Shown: piece by piece, positions 1-10,188 of the stretch
Layout of the letters: every line of letters begins with the position of its first letter
Position numbering within the stretch: position 1 is the stretch's first letter
NCBI GenBank assembly: GCA_024229935.1
Contig: JAAERX010000094.1
Span: 62,001-126,000 of the forward strand
Direction: 5' to 3'
Source: Gammaproteobacteria bacterium
GTDB taxonomy: Bacteria; Pseudomonadota; Gammaproteobacteria; Steroidobacterales; GCA-2729495
Length of the DNA stretch: 64,000 nucleotides
The notes under the pieces: model-generated
What the model saw: only the letters and a program-made list of their open reading frames with translations
What the model was told of the DNA's origin: nothing
Databases searched by the model: none
Translations under genes and position numbers: made by a program

Positions 1-237
1 AGCAAATGCATCAAGTGCGGCTGGCTTATAGTTCATTGTCAGGAAAATGCCGGTCCATAACTGGATAATCAGCACCACAAATGCCAGCACACCAAAAACA
101 TACCAGAAGTTGAAATTCTTACCCGCATAGTACTCAGTCGCATGCTCACGCATCATTTTACTGAGCGGGAAACGGGCATCTATCCATGCAAGCAAACGAG
201 TTCCCTGACTTTCACCAGTTACTTCTACACTACTCAC
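1..237 (-). CDS. petB: cytochrome b of the bc1 complex, N-terminal part (cut by window edge)
   Basis: Membrane subunit of ubiquinol:cytochrome c oxidoreductase, which binds both b hemes and the quinone sites. Only the first 79 codons lie in the window. The visible N-terminus contains LLAWIDARFPL, then a KNFNFWYVFG stretch leading into the first transmembrane helix and ending in IFLTMNYKP, which is typical of bacterial cytochrome b. The start is a GTG whose last two bases form the TGA stop of petA (GTGA overlap), so the two subunits are translationally coupled. The rest of the gene, and probably cytochrome c1, lies to the left of the window. Confidence 0.93.
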   Translation of the reverse strand, partial: MSSVEVTGESQGTRLLAWIDARFPLSKMMREHATEYYAGKNFNFWYVFGVLAFVVLIIQLWTGIFLTMNYKPAALDAFA

Positions 238-827
238 GCTGCCACCTCTGTATCTTCACCGATGATCAGGACATTATCGCCAACATAACGGTATGGAGGC
301 ACTAGTAAATTAAGGGGCGCAGGAACTCCGGAAAACACCCGTCCTGCGAGGTCAAATTTAGAACCGTGACAAGGACAGAAAAACCCACCCACCCAGTCAG
401 GACCAAGATCGGCAGGTGCAACTTCAAACCTGTTCGTTGGTACACAACCAAGATGCGTACAGTTACTAATCAGCACCAGAAGCTCAGGCTTGATAGAACG
501 GTACTCATTCTGTGCATAGGCCGGCTGTTGCTCCTGCTTGGAATCACGATCTTGCAAATCAGCCTGTTCATTTTCCAGCCTGTTCAGCATCTCAGGCGAA
601 CGTTTCAGTATAGATACTGGTGTACCTCGCCAGATTACACGCATCATTGCGCCATCTTCTAACTTACTAATATCAACTTCTACTGGTGCACCCAATGCTC
701 TTGCTCTAGCACTAGGCTGCCATGAAGAAATAAAAGGGACTGCAACTGCTACGGCACCTACGGCACCGGTAACACTGGTCGCTATATTAAGAAAGCGGCG
801 TCGGCTCAGACCACTGTCTTCGCTCAT
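234..827 (-). CDS. petA: ubiquinol-cytochrome c reductase Rieske iron-sulfur subunit
   Basis: Rieske 2Fe-2S protein of the bc1 complex, which passes electrons from ubiquinol to cytochrome c1. At 197 residues the length is normal. Residues 8-12 (SRRRF) form a twin-arginine signal followed by a hydrophobic anchor (about 14-34), so the folded cluster domain is exported by Tat and stays membrane-anchored. The cluster ligands are in CTHLGC (123-128) and CPCHGS (151-156): one Cys and one His from each motif, with the remaining cysteines forming the usual disulfide. It is the first gene of a petA-petB operon. A TATAAT hexamer lies about 136 bases upstream. Confidence 0.97.
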   Translation of the reverse strand: MSEDSGLSRRRFLNIATSVTGAVGAVAVAVPFISSWQPSARARALGAPVEVDISKLEDGAMMRVIWRGTPVSILKRSPEMLNRLENEQADLQDRDSKQEQQPAYAQNEYRSIKPELLVLISNCTHLGCVPTNRFEVAPADLGPDWVGGFFCPCHGSKFDLAGRVFSGVPAPLNLLVPPYRYVGDNVLIIGEDTEVAA

Positions 828-962
828 CCGGGTAACCCTCCAACAATAATCATTAATAAACTGCCTTCAGCAGAACGCACATATTCCATTAAGCTGAAAA
901 GCCGTTAAAAACTGGATTTCAAACCACCGGGTAATCCAGTGGCATATTTACTGAGGTGGCGG

Positions 963-968
963 ATTATA
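963..968 (-). promoter_or_regulatory. candidate -10 hexamer for the petA operon
   Basis: On the minus strand this reads TATAAT, a perfect sigma-70 -10 element, in the gap between murA and petA. No convincing -35 hexamer sits 16-18 bases upstream, so the assignment is tentative. The downstream leader would be about 130 bases and contains a 7-bp inverted repeat (912-918 with 933-939). Confidence 0.28.
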
Positions 969-1105
969 CACAGGCCAAATCAAAGTTGACTACTGTATTT
1001 AGGCTGTATGCGGGTTTCAGGCGTATAGGCAAGTGCTATTTGCGCCAATCTGATGGTTTTCTCTTAATCAGCACACTCAAACTTAAGGCTATTTTTGTGC
1101 ATAGC

Positions 1106-2380
<1,275 letters not shown>

Positions 2381-2391
2381 TTAAGCCTGAC

Positions 2392-2628
2392 CTAATTACC
2401 GGCCTTTTCATCTGGTGTCATTGCCTGGATAGACAGCGCATGAATTTCATTGCCCATAAGCTCACCAAGCGTACGGTAAACCATTTGATGTCGTTGTAAC
2501 TGGCGCTTACCAGCAAAGTCTGTGCTTATAACGACTGCATCAAAATGCGTATTATCTTCTGTGTTCACGCTAACCTCACAGCCTGTCAGGCCGGCAGAGA
2601 TTAGTTGTTCAATTTCTGTAGGTGTCAT
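2392..2628 (-). CDS. ibaG: BolA/IbaG-family iron metabolism protein
   Basis: Small BolA-fold protein (78 residues from the chosen ATG). Family members bind monothiol glutaredoxins and 2Fe-2S clusters and affect acid resistance. The BolA signature is visible: a conserved Cys in LTGCEVSV, DAVVIS, then KRQLQRHQMVYRTLG and the HALSIQAMTP end. An in-frame ATG 51 bases further upstream would add 17 residues with no family counterpart, so MTPTEIEQL is preferred. Together with murA it forms the conserved ibaG-murA pair. The Mla lipid-transport genes that often precede it are absent; the divergent yrbG takes their place. Confidence 0.9.
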   Translation of the reverse strand: MTPTEIEQLISAGLTGCEVSVNTEDNTHFDAVVISTDFAGKRQLQRHQMVYRTLGELMGNEIHALSIQAMTPDEKAGN

Positions 2629-2751
2629 GTTTAACTCGGAAATAGTACGTGCCGGAACGGCATACGTTTCAGGCACCAATTCTATAGAACCTGCAACGAT
2701 TGTGTATGATTATGCGCTCATTAGCTGACCAGCTTCATTAGGAAACCGGAT

Positions 2752-3732
2752 ATGTTGCTTGACCTTATATACATCGTTATCGGTTTTGGACTGCTGATCT
2801 GGGGTGCAGATCGCTTTGTTATTGGTGCCAGTTCAACCGCAAGTATTCTGGGCGTACCACCCCTGCTGATCGGCCTAACCGTGGTTGGCTTTGCCACCTC
2901 AGCACCGGAAATTCTGGTATCTGTCTCAGCTGCAACACAAGGGCTTTCTGGCATAGCTGTCGGCAATGCTCTGGGTTCAAATATTGCCAATATTGGCCTG
3001 GTGCTAGGTTTAACTGCGCTGATAGCCCCTATCAATGCCACCCACTCGGCAACCTTGCGCAAAGAAATTTCATTACTGATTTTACTAACCCTGGCAACCA
3101 TGCTGCTGTTTTTGGATAACTCTTTGGATCGGCTGGATGGCCTCATTCTCATAGGTGGTCTAATTATATTTCTTGGCTGGGTAACCCGCACAGGCATGCG
3201 ACTAAGTACATCAGACCCACTGGCTTCAGAACTGACGCAGGAACTAACCAGTGAATTACCCACACAACTTAGCTGGAAAACAGCGGGTTTGTGGCTGATA
3301 CTTGGGCTGACGACCCTGCTGATTGGCGCAAACCTACTAGTAGCTGGTGCCGAAAATCTGGCCGTGCGTATGGGCATTAGTGAACTGGTCATTGGGCTCA
3401 CCATTGTTGCAGTAGGTACCAGCCTGCCGGAACTGGCAGTCTCTGTAATCAGTGCCCTAAAAGGCGAAACAGGCATCGCAATCGGCAACATCATTGGCTC
3501 TAATGTATTCAACCTGCTGGCGGTTGTGGGTGTTGCCGGGCTCATCCACCCAATACAGCTAGATCCGTCTGTATTAACCCTGCATTACCCAGTGATGGCT
3601 GTATTTACGCTGGTGCTGCTGCGCTTAGCGTACAATCCTTTTGGCACAGCTGGTCTGGGACGCATCACGGGATTTTGCCTGCTGGCAGCTTTCTTTGCAT
3701 ACCAAACCACCCTGCTAACAGGTAATTTATAA
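2752..3732 (+). CDS. yrbG: calcium/sodium antiporter, YrbG family
   Basis: Inner-membrane cation exchanger of the CaCA superfamily, 326 residues. Two homologous Na_Ca_ex halves are evident, each carrying an alpha-repeat: GNALGSNIANIGLVLG in the N-half and GNIIGSNVFNLLAVVG in the C-half, with matching FATSAPE and VGTSLPE motifs whose acidic residues bind the cation. The halves are separated by an acidic loop around residues 145-175. AGGAAA about 10 bases before the ATG is a good ribosome binding site. It heads the Kdo/Lpt cluster as in E. coli, where the neighbour relationship is conserved but yrbG is not needed for LPS export. Confidence 0.93.
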   Translation: MLLDLIYIVIGFGLLIWGADRFVIGASSTASILGVPPLLIGLTVVGFATSAPEILVSVSAATQGLSGIAVGNALGSNIANIGLVLGLTALIAPINATHSATLRKEISLLILLTLATMLLFLDNSLDRLDGLILIGGLIIFLGWVTRTGMRLSTSDPLASELTQELTSELPTQLSWKTAGLWLILGLTTLLIGANLLVAGAENLAVRMGISELVIGLTIVAVGTSLPELAVSVISALKGETGIAIGNIIGSNVFNLLAVVGVAGLIHPIQLDPSVLTLHYPVMAVFTLVLLRLAYNPFGTAGLGRITGFCLLAAFFAYQTTLLTGNL

Positions 3733-3769
3733 ATAACTCAGCAAGACAAAAGCAGCGGAGTTTCTGCAT

Positions 3770-4768
3770 ATGAGCAAATCGTCGGATAACAAGTATTCAG
3801 CTAATACGGACACAGGCGTAACTGCCCGACGCGTACTTGAGATCGAGGCGCGCGCTATACAAGAACTTGTACCACGGGTCGGCGCAAGCTTTGCTAAAGC
3901 ATGTGAGCTTTGCCTTGCCTGTGAAGGTCGGGTAGTCGTTACCGGCATGGGCAAATCCGGGCACATTGCTGGCAAACTGGCCGCCACCCTCGCCAGTACC
4001 GGTACCCCGGCATTTTTTGTCCACCCTGCTGAAGCCAGTCATGGTGACCTCGGCATGATTACACGGAAAGATGTAGTTATTGCACTTTCAAATTCTGGTG
4101 AAACCGCCGAAATAATTACTCTGCTACCGCTCTTAAAACGACTTGGCCTGGCACTGATCACGTTAACAGGGAAAACAGACTCAACACTGGCTGAAGCTGC
4201 AGATGCAGTAATTGATATCGGCGTTAGTGAAGAAGCCTGCCCCCTGAACCTTGCACCAACTGCAAGTACCAGTGCAGCACTGGCAATGGGCGATGCGCTT
4301 GCTGTTGCATTACTCGAAAAGCGCGGCTTCACTTCAGAAGACTTTGCCATGTCTCACCCAGGCGGCACTTTGGGGCGCAAACTTTTACTGCGTATTAAGG
4401 ATCTGATGCATACCGGCGACAAAGTGCCACATGTTTCTGCCAGTACTTCGGTTATTGATGGCCTTATGGAGATGACCAGCAAAGGGCTGGGGATGACCGC
4501 TGTGACAGATACAACCGGAAAATTACTGGGCATGTTCACTGATGGTGATTTACGACGCAAACTTGACCAGAAAATTGATCTGCATGCCTCCACAATGGAA
4601 CAAGTTATGACCAAAGATTGCAAAACAGCCTCATCAGAAATGCTGGCAGCAGAAGCAGTGCTCTTGCTGGAGCAAAATAAAATTAATGCACTATTAATTG
4701 TCGATACCAAAAACAAGTTAATTGGCGCACTCAATATTCACGATCTGTTTCGTGCGGGGGTCATGTAA
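3770..4768 (+). CDS. kdsD: D-arabinose 5-phosphate isomerase
   Basis: Converts D-ribulose 5-phosphate to D-arabinose 5-phosphate, the first step of Kdo synthesis. The 332-residue protein has an N-terminal SIS domain (about 40-180) with the phosphosugar-binding VTGMGKSGHIAGK and SNSGETAEI segments and the conserved His in ASHGDLGMI, followed by tandem CBS domains (about 205-325). It lies 37 bases after yrbG and one base before kdsC, in the conserved kdsD-kdsC-lptCAB operon. Confidence 0.97.
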   Translation: MSKSSDNKYSANTDTGVTARRVLEIEARAIQELVPRVGASFAKACELCLACEGRVVVTGMGKSGHIAGKLAATLASTGTPAFFVHPAEASHGDLGMITRKDVVIALSNSGETAEIITLLPLLKRLGLALITLTGKTDSTLAEAADAVIDIGVSEEACPLNLAPTASTSAALAMGDALAVALLEKRGFTSEDFAMSHPGGTLGRKLLLRIKDLMHTGDKVPHVSASTSVIDGLMEMTSKGLGMTAVTDTTGKLLGMFTDGDLRRKLDQKIDLHASTMEQVMTKDCKTASSEMLAAEAVLLLEQNKINALLIVDTKNKLIGALNIHDLFRAGVM

Positions 4769-4769
4769 A

Positions 4770-5288
4770 ATGGTTTATAAGAAAGTTGACATGGACCACG
4801 TCCACGTACTAGCTACAAAAATTCATCTACTGGTACTGGATGTTGATGGTGTGCTGACTGATGGACAACTGCACTTTGACGCCAAAGGTAATGAGTGCAA
4901 AGTTTTTCATGTGCACGATGGTTATGGTATCCGACAAGTACTTACAGCAGGAATAGAAGTCGCCATTATTTCCGGCCGTAAATCTGTTGCAGTAGAAAAA
5001 CGGGCTGCAGAGCTCGGCATTCAGCATGTATTCCTCGGTATCAAGGAAAAGTCTGCGGTACTGAAAAAGCTCATAACACAACTAAAGATTGATATGCCGG
5101 CTGTTGCCTGCGTGGGTGATGATACCCCCGACCTAGTCTGCATGCAGCAGGCGGGACTGGCCGTAGCAGTTGCTGATGCACACCCTGATCTGGATGCTGT
5201 CGCAGACTGGCATACCCACCACGGCGGTGGCCATGGTGCTGTAAGGGAAGTATGCGACCTTTTGCTAACAGCCCGTACTGTAGTCTGA
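4770..5288 (+). CDS. kdsC: 3-deoxy-D-manno-octulosonate 8-phosphate phosphatase
   Basis: HAD-superfamily phosphatase that releases Kdo from Kdo-8-phosphate. The nucleophile motif is LDVDGVLTDG, the Thr/Ser motif lies in IISGRKS, and the acidic motif is VGDDTPDL. The compact C0 fold of about 170 residues matches the family, which acts as a tetramer. The ATG at 4770 is preferred because it follows the kdsD stop by one base and has a GGGGG stretch at a usable distance. The ATG at 4791 (MDHVHV) is a possible alternative. An open frame continues further upstream inside kdsD and is unlikely to be translated. Confidence 0.95.
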   Translation: MVYKKVDMDHVHVLATKIHLLVLDVDGVLTDGQLHFDAKGNECKVFHVHDGYGIRQVLTAGIEVAIISGRKSVAVEKRAAELGIQHVFLGIKEKSAVLKKLITQLKIDMPAVACVGDDTPDLVCMQQAGLAVAVADAHPDLDAVADWHTHHGGGHGAVREVCDLLLTARTVV

Positions 5289-5297
5289 GTAACCCCC

Positions 5298-5861
5298 TTG
5301 AACACGCCCGAACCACGCACCATTCTGTCACTGACACTGCTATTAGTTGGAGCAGTTGTGAGCACATTTATAGTATCCGAACTCTGGAAAGAAGACAGCA
5401 AACCTGCACATGCTGAATTAAGTCTCGCTTACTATCTGGACCAGGCGGAACTCACTGGTACAGGACCAGATGGGAAAATGCTTTTTCAGGTATGGACACG
5501 ACGCGCAGCTCAGTCTCTTGGTGACTCAAGCATTGAAATGGATGAGGTGCAGATGGTCTATGGACCACCTACAGCATTACCCTGGAAGCTAAATGCCAAT
5601 ACTGGAAGAATTCCGGCAGATGCCAGTGTTATTGAACTAAGGGGTGATGTAGTTGCAGTATCTGTAACTGAAGAAACCAAACCAACTATTATCCGAACCC
5701 AAAGACTGGATATAGACCCCACAACCAGACAAGCAAAAACATCACACAAAGTAATACTTGAGTTTGATGGGCGCATTATCAATGCAACAGGTATGCACGC
5801 AAACTTTGAAACCAATGAGCTACAATTGTTATCCAATGTTAATGGTAAATTTCTTCCCTGA
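5298..5861 (+). CDS. lptC: LPS export system protein LptC
   Basis: Bitopic inner-membrane protein that takes LPS from the LptB2FG transporter and hands it to LptA. The 187-residue product has one N-terminal transmembrane helix (about 8-27) followed by a periplasmic beta-jellyroll. The sequence is divergent, as usual for this family, so the call leans on length, topology and position between kdsC and lptA. Translation appears to start at TTG (5298); no ATG lies before the membrane segment. The 3' end overlaps lptA by 26 bases. Confidence 0.9.
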   Translation: MNTPEPRTILSLTLLLVGAVVSTFIVSELWKEDSKPAHAELSLAYYLDQAELTGTGPDGKMLFQVWTRRAAQSLGDSSIEMDEVQMVYGPPTALPWKLNANTGRIPADASVIELRGDVVAVSVTEETKPTIIRTQRLDIDPTTRQAKTSHKVILEFDGRIINATGMHANFETNELQLLSNVNGKFLP

Positions 5862-6468
5862 ATTAAAACAGCTTACCTGTGGGGCAATGCTATTTTTTCT
5901 GGCGGCTATATCAGTGCAGGCAGAAAATAGCGCTCCGGCACTGAAAAATAATGTCCCCATCATAATTAATGCTGAGGCATCTGAATTTGATTACACAAGC
6001 AGCCGGCTGGTCTTTCATGGCCTACGACTGGACCAGGGGACTCTGGGCATCGAGGCAACCTCTGCTGAAACAGAGAAACTCGACTTTAATGATGGCTTAT
6101 GGGTCTTCATGGGCGATGTCATCATTGAGGCGCAGAATGCCATACTCCACTGTGAGAAAGCACATCTGACCTTCATCAACCATAAACTTGCCGCTGCTGA
6201 ACTGATTGGCGCCCCGGCACACTTCAAACAGACCACGGTAGAAACAGGCAAGACCAATAGTGGCGAAGCAAAGTCTATAGTCTATAAACTTGACACAGGA
6301 ACACTGCAGCTAAGTGATGATGCCCATTTCTCTGATGGGGCCAATAAAATCTCTGGCGATATGATTACTTATGATCTGCAGGCTCAACATTTAACAGCTG
6401 GCTCAGGAGACAGCGGACCTGTGACTATACTCATAGATCCGCCCAGCAAAGAAAAGGAATCTGAGTAA
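5836..6468 (+). CDS. lptA: LPS transport periplasmic protein LptA
   Basis: Periplasmic bridge protein that carries LPS between LptC and the outer-membrane LptD. The N-terminus shows a signal peptide with an AISVQA-type cleavage site just before AENSAP, then an OstA/LptA jellyroll (about 30-190) with the repeat signature [19 protein letters not shown]. About 210 residues, a little longer than in E. coli. Two ATGs (5836 and 5842) lie before the signal peptide within the 3' end of lptC; either gives a workable n-region. The overlap with lptC suggests translational coupling. Confidence 0.92.
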   Translation: MLMVNFFPELKQLTCGAMLFFLAAISVQAENSAPALKNNVPIIINAEASEFDYTSSRLVFHGLRLDQGTLGIEATSAETEKLDFNDGLWVFMGDVIIEAQNAILHCEKAHLTFINHKLAAAELIGAPAHFKQTTVETGKTNSGEAKSIVYKLDTGTLQLSDDAHFSDGANKISGDMITYDLQAQHLTAGSGDSGPVTILIDPPSKEKESE

Positions 6469-6473
6469 AAACC

Positions 6474-7199
6474 GTGAGCATTCTCAGTGCTGAAAACTTA
6501 AGTAAGAAGTTCAAATTTAAAGAGGTTGTTAAAGGCATCTCTTTTGAAATCAATAGTGGTGAAGTAGTTGGGCTACTAGGACCAAATGGTGCAGGTAAAA
6601 CTACAGCTTTCTATATGGTCGTTGGACTCGTAGCAGCAGATAAGGGTAAAGTCATTCTTGACGGCAAAGATGTAACGCCCCTGCCCATGCACCAGCGGGC
6701 ACGCCTTGGCATTGGTTATCTACCGCAGGAGGCTTCAATTTTTCGCAAACTTAGTGTTGCCAAAAATATTATGGCCATCCTCCAAACCAGAAATGAATTA
6801 TCCCGTGCTGATCGTGAACGTATTCTTGAGGAACTACTTGAGGAACTGCATATCAGCCATGTTCGTAACAGTCTTGGCCTGAGTCTGTCAGGTGGCGAAC
6901 GCCGTAGGGTAGAAATTGCGCGAGCACTCGCTGTAGAACCACGTTTTATTCTGCTTGATGAGCCTTTTGCAGGCGTTGACCCCATCTCTATCCTGGATAT
7001 TCAACGAATAATCAAGCACCTGTCAGAGCGCGGCATAGGTGTGCTCATTACTGACCATAATGTGCGGGAGACACTGGGAATTTGCAACAGAGCCTATATT
7101 GTCAATCAGGGTGCAGTTATAGCGTCAGGCTCACCAGATGAAGTACTGGACAATCAACATGTTCGTGAAGTGTATCTGGGTGATAGCTTTAAGCTATAG
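6474..7199 (+). CDS. lptB: LPS export ABC transporter ATP-binding protein
   Basis: Cytoplasmic ATPase driving LPS extraction by LptB2FG. Walker [10 protein letters not shown]-loop in LPQEASIF, signature LSGGERRR, Walker [11 protein letters not shown] and switch His in ITDHNV are all present. The 241-residue length is standard. The start is GTG at 6474, five bases after the lptA stop. The permease genes lptF and lptG are not in this window, as is usual. Confidence 0.97.
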   Translation: MSILSAENLSKKFKFKEVVKGISFEINSGEVVGLLGPNGAGKTTAFYMVVGLVAADKGKVILDGKDVTPLPMHQRARLGIGYLPQEASIFRKLSVAKNIMAILQTRNELSRADRERILEELLEELHISHVRNSLGLSLSGGERRRVEIARALAVEPRFILLDEPFAGVDPISILDIQRIIKHLSERGIGVLITDHNVRETLGICNRAYIVNQGAVIASGSPDEVLDNQHVREVYLGDSFKL

Positions 7200-7285
7200 C
7201 TTTACGCTATAAAGGATACTGTCAGACGCAAGGATGCGCATGACTAAAAATTTCTGTAATAACGGTCTGAACAACCGTGGCAACT

Positions 7286-8701
7286 ATGGCAAAACTATCG
7301 CTGCAGCTAAAGCTTGGCCAGTCGCTGACTATGACACCTCAGCTGCAGCAGGCTATTCGCCTGCTGCAGCTGCCCGTTCTTGAGCTCAATACCCAACTGC
7401 AAGAAGCGCTTGAGACGAATCTGATGCTTGAGCAGGAAGAGCCAGGTGAAGACAGCCAAAGCAGTGAATCCACCCAAGCAAATGAAGAAGCCACAGTCAT
7501 AGCAGGCACCGATTCAGATCAGGGTGATTGGGAACAGCTGTATGGATCAGGACGGAGCAAGGAAAACTGGTCCGGTGAGGATCAACCCCAGATTGATATC
7601 CCTGATATCAGTGGTGAAACACTACAGGAACATCTTTTATGGCAACTGGAAATGGATGATGTGTCACCACGCGAAACTGTTATTGGACAAGCCCTCGTTG
7701 ACAGCATCAATGATGATGGCTACCTGATTGACTCAATTGAAAATATCACCAAGATGCTGCCAGGTGATGCAAATTTCACATTAAAAGAAGTAGCAACAGC
7801 ACTTAAGCGCATACAATTACTCGACCCCACAGGTGTAGGTTGCCGTGACCTGGCGGAGTGCATCACGATACAGTTACAGCAACTTGACCCAACCGAACCT
7901 GGCCGGAATCTAGCTATCCGTATCGCCCGGGAAGACCTGGATATGATTGCTGAACACCAGTTCAGCATACTGCGCCGCAGGCTCAGGGTATCTGATGAAG
8001 AACTGGATGTGGCAATCGCGCTGATCCGCTCATGCCATCCACACCCAGGATCAGCAATACAAGCCAATACTGCCCAATATGTCACACCCGATGTCTATGT
8101 ACGCAAACAGGATGGTCGCTGGATTATTGATGTGAACCGTGGTCTTGCCCCACGACTTCGCGTTAATCAGACCTATGCCGATATGCTAAAAGGCAATGGC
8201 AGTCATGACATGTTAAGAACTCAGCTACAAGAGGCACGCTGGCTGGTACGAAGCCTTGAAATTCGCCACGACACGATTTTACGTGTAGCCATGTCTATTG
8301 TTGAACGTCAGGTTGAATTCTTCGAGCATGGCGAAGAATCAATGAAACCAATGATTCTGAAGGATGTTGCCGAAGAACTGGAGATGCATGAATCTACTAT
8401 CTCACGTGTAACTACCAATAAATTTATGCATACCCCTCGTGGTGTTTTTGAATTTCGCTATTTCTTCTCCAGTCAGCTGGGAGCCAGTGACGGAACAGAA
8501 CAGTCATCTACCGGTGTCCGGGCACGCATAAAACGACTGATAGGGCGGGAAAGCCCAGCCAAACCACTGAGTGACAATAAAATCGCCAAATTACTGGAAG
8601 AAGAAGGCGTTAAGGTGGCCCGCCGAACCGTGGCAAAATACAGAGAAGCAATGAAGATATTGCCATCAAGTGAACGTCGTGAGCGACCAGAAAGGCGATA
8701 A
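7286..8701 (+). CDS. rpoN: RNA polymerase sigma-54 factor
   Basis: Alternative sigma factor for -24/-12 promoters that need AAA+ activators. Region I is the Gln/Leu-rich N-terminus (MTPQLQQAIRLLQLP), followed by an acidic region II (about 50-105), the core-binding and HTH regions, and the C-terminal RpoN box ARRTVAKYRE near the end. About 471 residues. The ATG at 7286 is chosen, though a GTG nine bases upstream (7277) would add MAT and is equally open. The gene follows lptB by 86 bases, the standard order in gammaproteobacteria. Confidence 0.97.
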   Translation: MAKLSLQLKLGQSLTMTPQLQQAIRLLQLPVLELNTQLQEALETNLMLEQEEPGEDSQSSESTQANEEATVIAGTDSDQGDWEQLYGSGRSKENWSGEDQPQIDIPDISGETLQEHLLWQLEMDDVSPRETVIGQALVDSINDDGYLIDSIENITKMLPGDANFTLKEVATALKRIQLLDPTGVGCRDLAECITIQLQQLDPTEPGRNLAIRIAREDLDMIAEHQFSILRRRLRVSDEELDVAIALIRSCHPHPGSAIQANTAQYVTPDVYVRKQDGRWIIDVNRGLAPRLRVNQTYADMLKGNGSHDMLRTQLQEARWLVRSLEIRHDTILRVAMSIVERQVEFFEHGEESMKPMILKDVAEELEMHESTISRVTTNKFMHTPRGVFEFRYFFSSQLGASDGTEQSSTGVRARIKRLIGRESPAKPLSDNKIAKLLEEEGVKVARRTVAKYREAMKILPSSERRERPERR

Positions 8702-8714
8702 AAAATTTTATTAA

Positions 8715-8744
8715 TTGCAATATAAATAGCAAAAATTCTATACA
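8715..8744 (+). promoter_or_regulatory. candidate sigma-70 promoter for hpf-rapZ
   Basis: TTGCAA (8715-8720) and TATACA (8739-8744) are separated by 18 bases in the AT-rich gap between rpoN and hpf. Each hexamer matches the consensus at four of six positions, so this is a modest prediction. It would allow hpf to be expressed separately from rpoN. Confidence 0.35.
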
Positions 8745-8860
8745 TTTGGCGCATAGAATGGCTTTATAAAATCAGCAAGGCTTAAAGTTCGTACACATAC
8801 GCATTGACTAGAGGCCTTGCCAACAAGATGATAGTTCAAAATCTAAGGAGAAGAATAGTT

Positions 8861-9181
8861 ATGCAAATAAACCTCAGTGGACATCATGTCGAAATTACCC
8901 CTGCACTTCGTGACTACGTTAAGGAAAAAATGGTTCGAATTGAACGCCATTTTGAAAATGCTACTGACATCCACTGCATACTTACCGTAGAAAAACTTGA
9001 GCACAAAGCTGAAGCCACATTAAATCTTAGCGGCAATACTATCCATGCCCATTCAGTAGACACAGACATGTATGCAGCAATTGACTCACTGACTGACAAG
9101 CTAGACAGGCAGGTACGCAAACATAAAGAAAAAATAACAGACCATCATGCCCGTGAAAATGACAAGCGGGACTACGGCTGA
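8861..9181 (+). CDS. hpf: ribosome hibernation promoting factor, short form
   Basis: Binds the 30S decoding region of idle ribosomes and promotes their dimerisation in stationary phase. The 106-residue protein is the short (HPF/YhbH) type: a single S30AE domain with MQINLSGHHVEITPALRDY at the N-terminus and a basic tail (RKHKEKI). AAGGAG at 8845-8850 lies ten bases before the chosen ATG. An upstream in-frame start would place this Shine-Dalgarno inside the coding region and is rejected. rapZ begins one base after the stop. Confidence 0.95.
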   Translation: MQINLSGHHVEITPALRDYVKEKMVRIERHFENATDIHCILTVEKLEHKAEATLNLSGNTIHAHSVDTDMYAAIDSLTDKLDRQVRKHKEKITDHHARENDKRDYG

Positions 9182-9182
9182 T

Positions 9183-10079
9183 ATGCGGCTTATTATTGTC
9201 AGCGGCCTGTCAGGTTCAGGCAAATCTGTTGCGCTGGATGCACTTGAGGATATGGGTTTTTACTGCATTGATAATATTCCTGTTGCCCTGCTCGGCGGCT
9301 TAATTAATCAACCCATTGAGTCAAGAGATGCCCTCTATAAAAATATGGCCGTAGGTGTTGATGCGCGTAACCAAGCTACTAACCTAGAGTCGCTGCCTGA
9401 CCTGCTCCATTCACTAAAAAATCAGGGTGTACGCTATGAAATTGTATTCCTGCATGCAGAAGACCAGGTATTACTAAAACGTTACAGGGAAACCCGACGC
9501 CCGCATCCTTTACGAACGGGAAATATGAGCCTGCTTGATGCAATTCTTAAAGAAAGGGAATTGCTGGGTTCAATCACCTGCTCAGCTGATCTGGTTATCG
9601 ACACAACCAATACCAGCATCTATGAACTACGTGAGTCACTCAGTAACCGTATTGGCACGCATGAGCAAGCCGGATTATCTATTCAGATTGAATCATTTGG
9701 TTTTAAACACGGTATACCCTTTGATGCAGATTTTGTTTTTGATGTGCGCTGTTTGCCAAACCCCTATTGGGAAATCAAATTAAGGCCCTTGGATGGCAGA
9801 GATGAGGCGGTACAAAAGTTCCTTGCTGGCCACGATATAACGGGCATCATGTATATGGATATCATTAATTTTCTGCATAATCGCATCCCCGAGCACCTTG
9901 AACATAAGCGTAATTATCTGACTATTGCGATAGGCTGTACTGGCGGACAGCACCGCTCTGTTTATCTTGTAGAGAAAATTGTAGGTGAACTCCAGAAGGA
10001 TTATCCCAACGTTATTATCCGGCACAATGAACTGCCAGCTGCAACCCTATCTGACGATAAGCCAACTACCATAGCGTGA
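9183..10079 (+). CDS. rapZ: RNase adapter protein RapZ
   Basis: In E. coli RapZ senses glucosamine-6-phosphate and directs the sRNA GlmZ to RNase E; homologues are nucleotide-binding proteins. The 298-residue protein begins MRLIIVSGLSGSGKS with a Walker A P-loop and has the conserved C-terminal domain containing GCTGGQHRSV, which holds the metabolite- and RNA-binding surface. The start directly follows the hpf stop. In most relatives ptsN sits between hpf and rapZ; here it is missing. Confidence 0.96.
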   Translation: MRLIIVSGLSGSGKSVALDALEDMGFYCIDNIPVALLGGLINQPIESRDALYKNMAVGVDARNQATNLESLPDLLHSLKNQGVRYEIVFLHAEDQVLLKRYRETRRPHPLRTGNMSLLDAILKERELLGSITCSADLVIDTTNTSIYELRESLSNRIGTHEQAGLSIQIESFGFKHGIPFDADFVFDVRCLPNPYWEIKLRPLDGRDEAVQKFLAGHDITGIMYMDIINFLHNRIPEHLEHKRNYLTIAIGCTGGQHRSVYLVEKIVGELQKDYPNVIIRHNELPAATLSDDKPTTIA

Positions 10080-10188
10080 CCTGACGCACTTTCCCCGCTA
10101 AACTCACCCTGCCTGAGCCACTTAGGGCTGCATATATGCAAGCCCGGTGCCTAAACTAAAGCCGCATCTTCGATGCCGAGGGTCCAGC

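Noticed and set aside
912-939. Inverted repeat upstream of petA as a terminator
   Set aside because: A 7-bp stem with a 14-base loop and no T-run; too weak to call.
2721-3545. Long open frame antisense to yrbG
   Set aside because: Mirror of the real gene; Ser/Pro/Thr-rich translation with no domain, typical of an antisense shadow.
8747-8763. Sigma-54 (-24/-12) promoter before hpf
   Set aside because: TGGCGC and ATGGC are visible, but the spacing between the GG and GC pairs is one base too long and the -12 element is poor.
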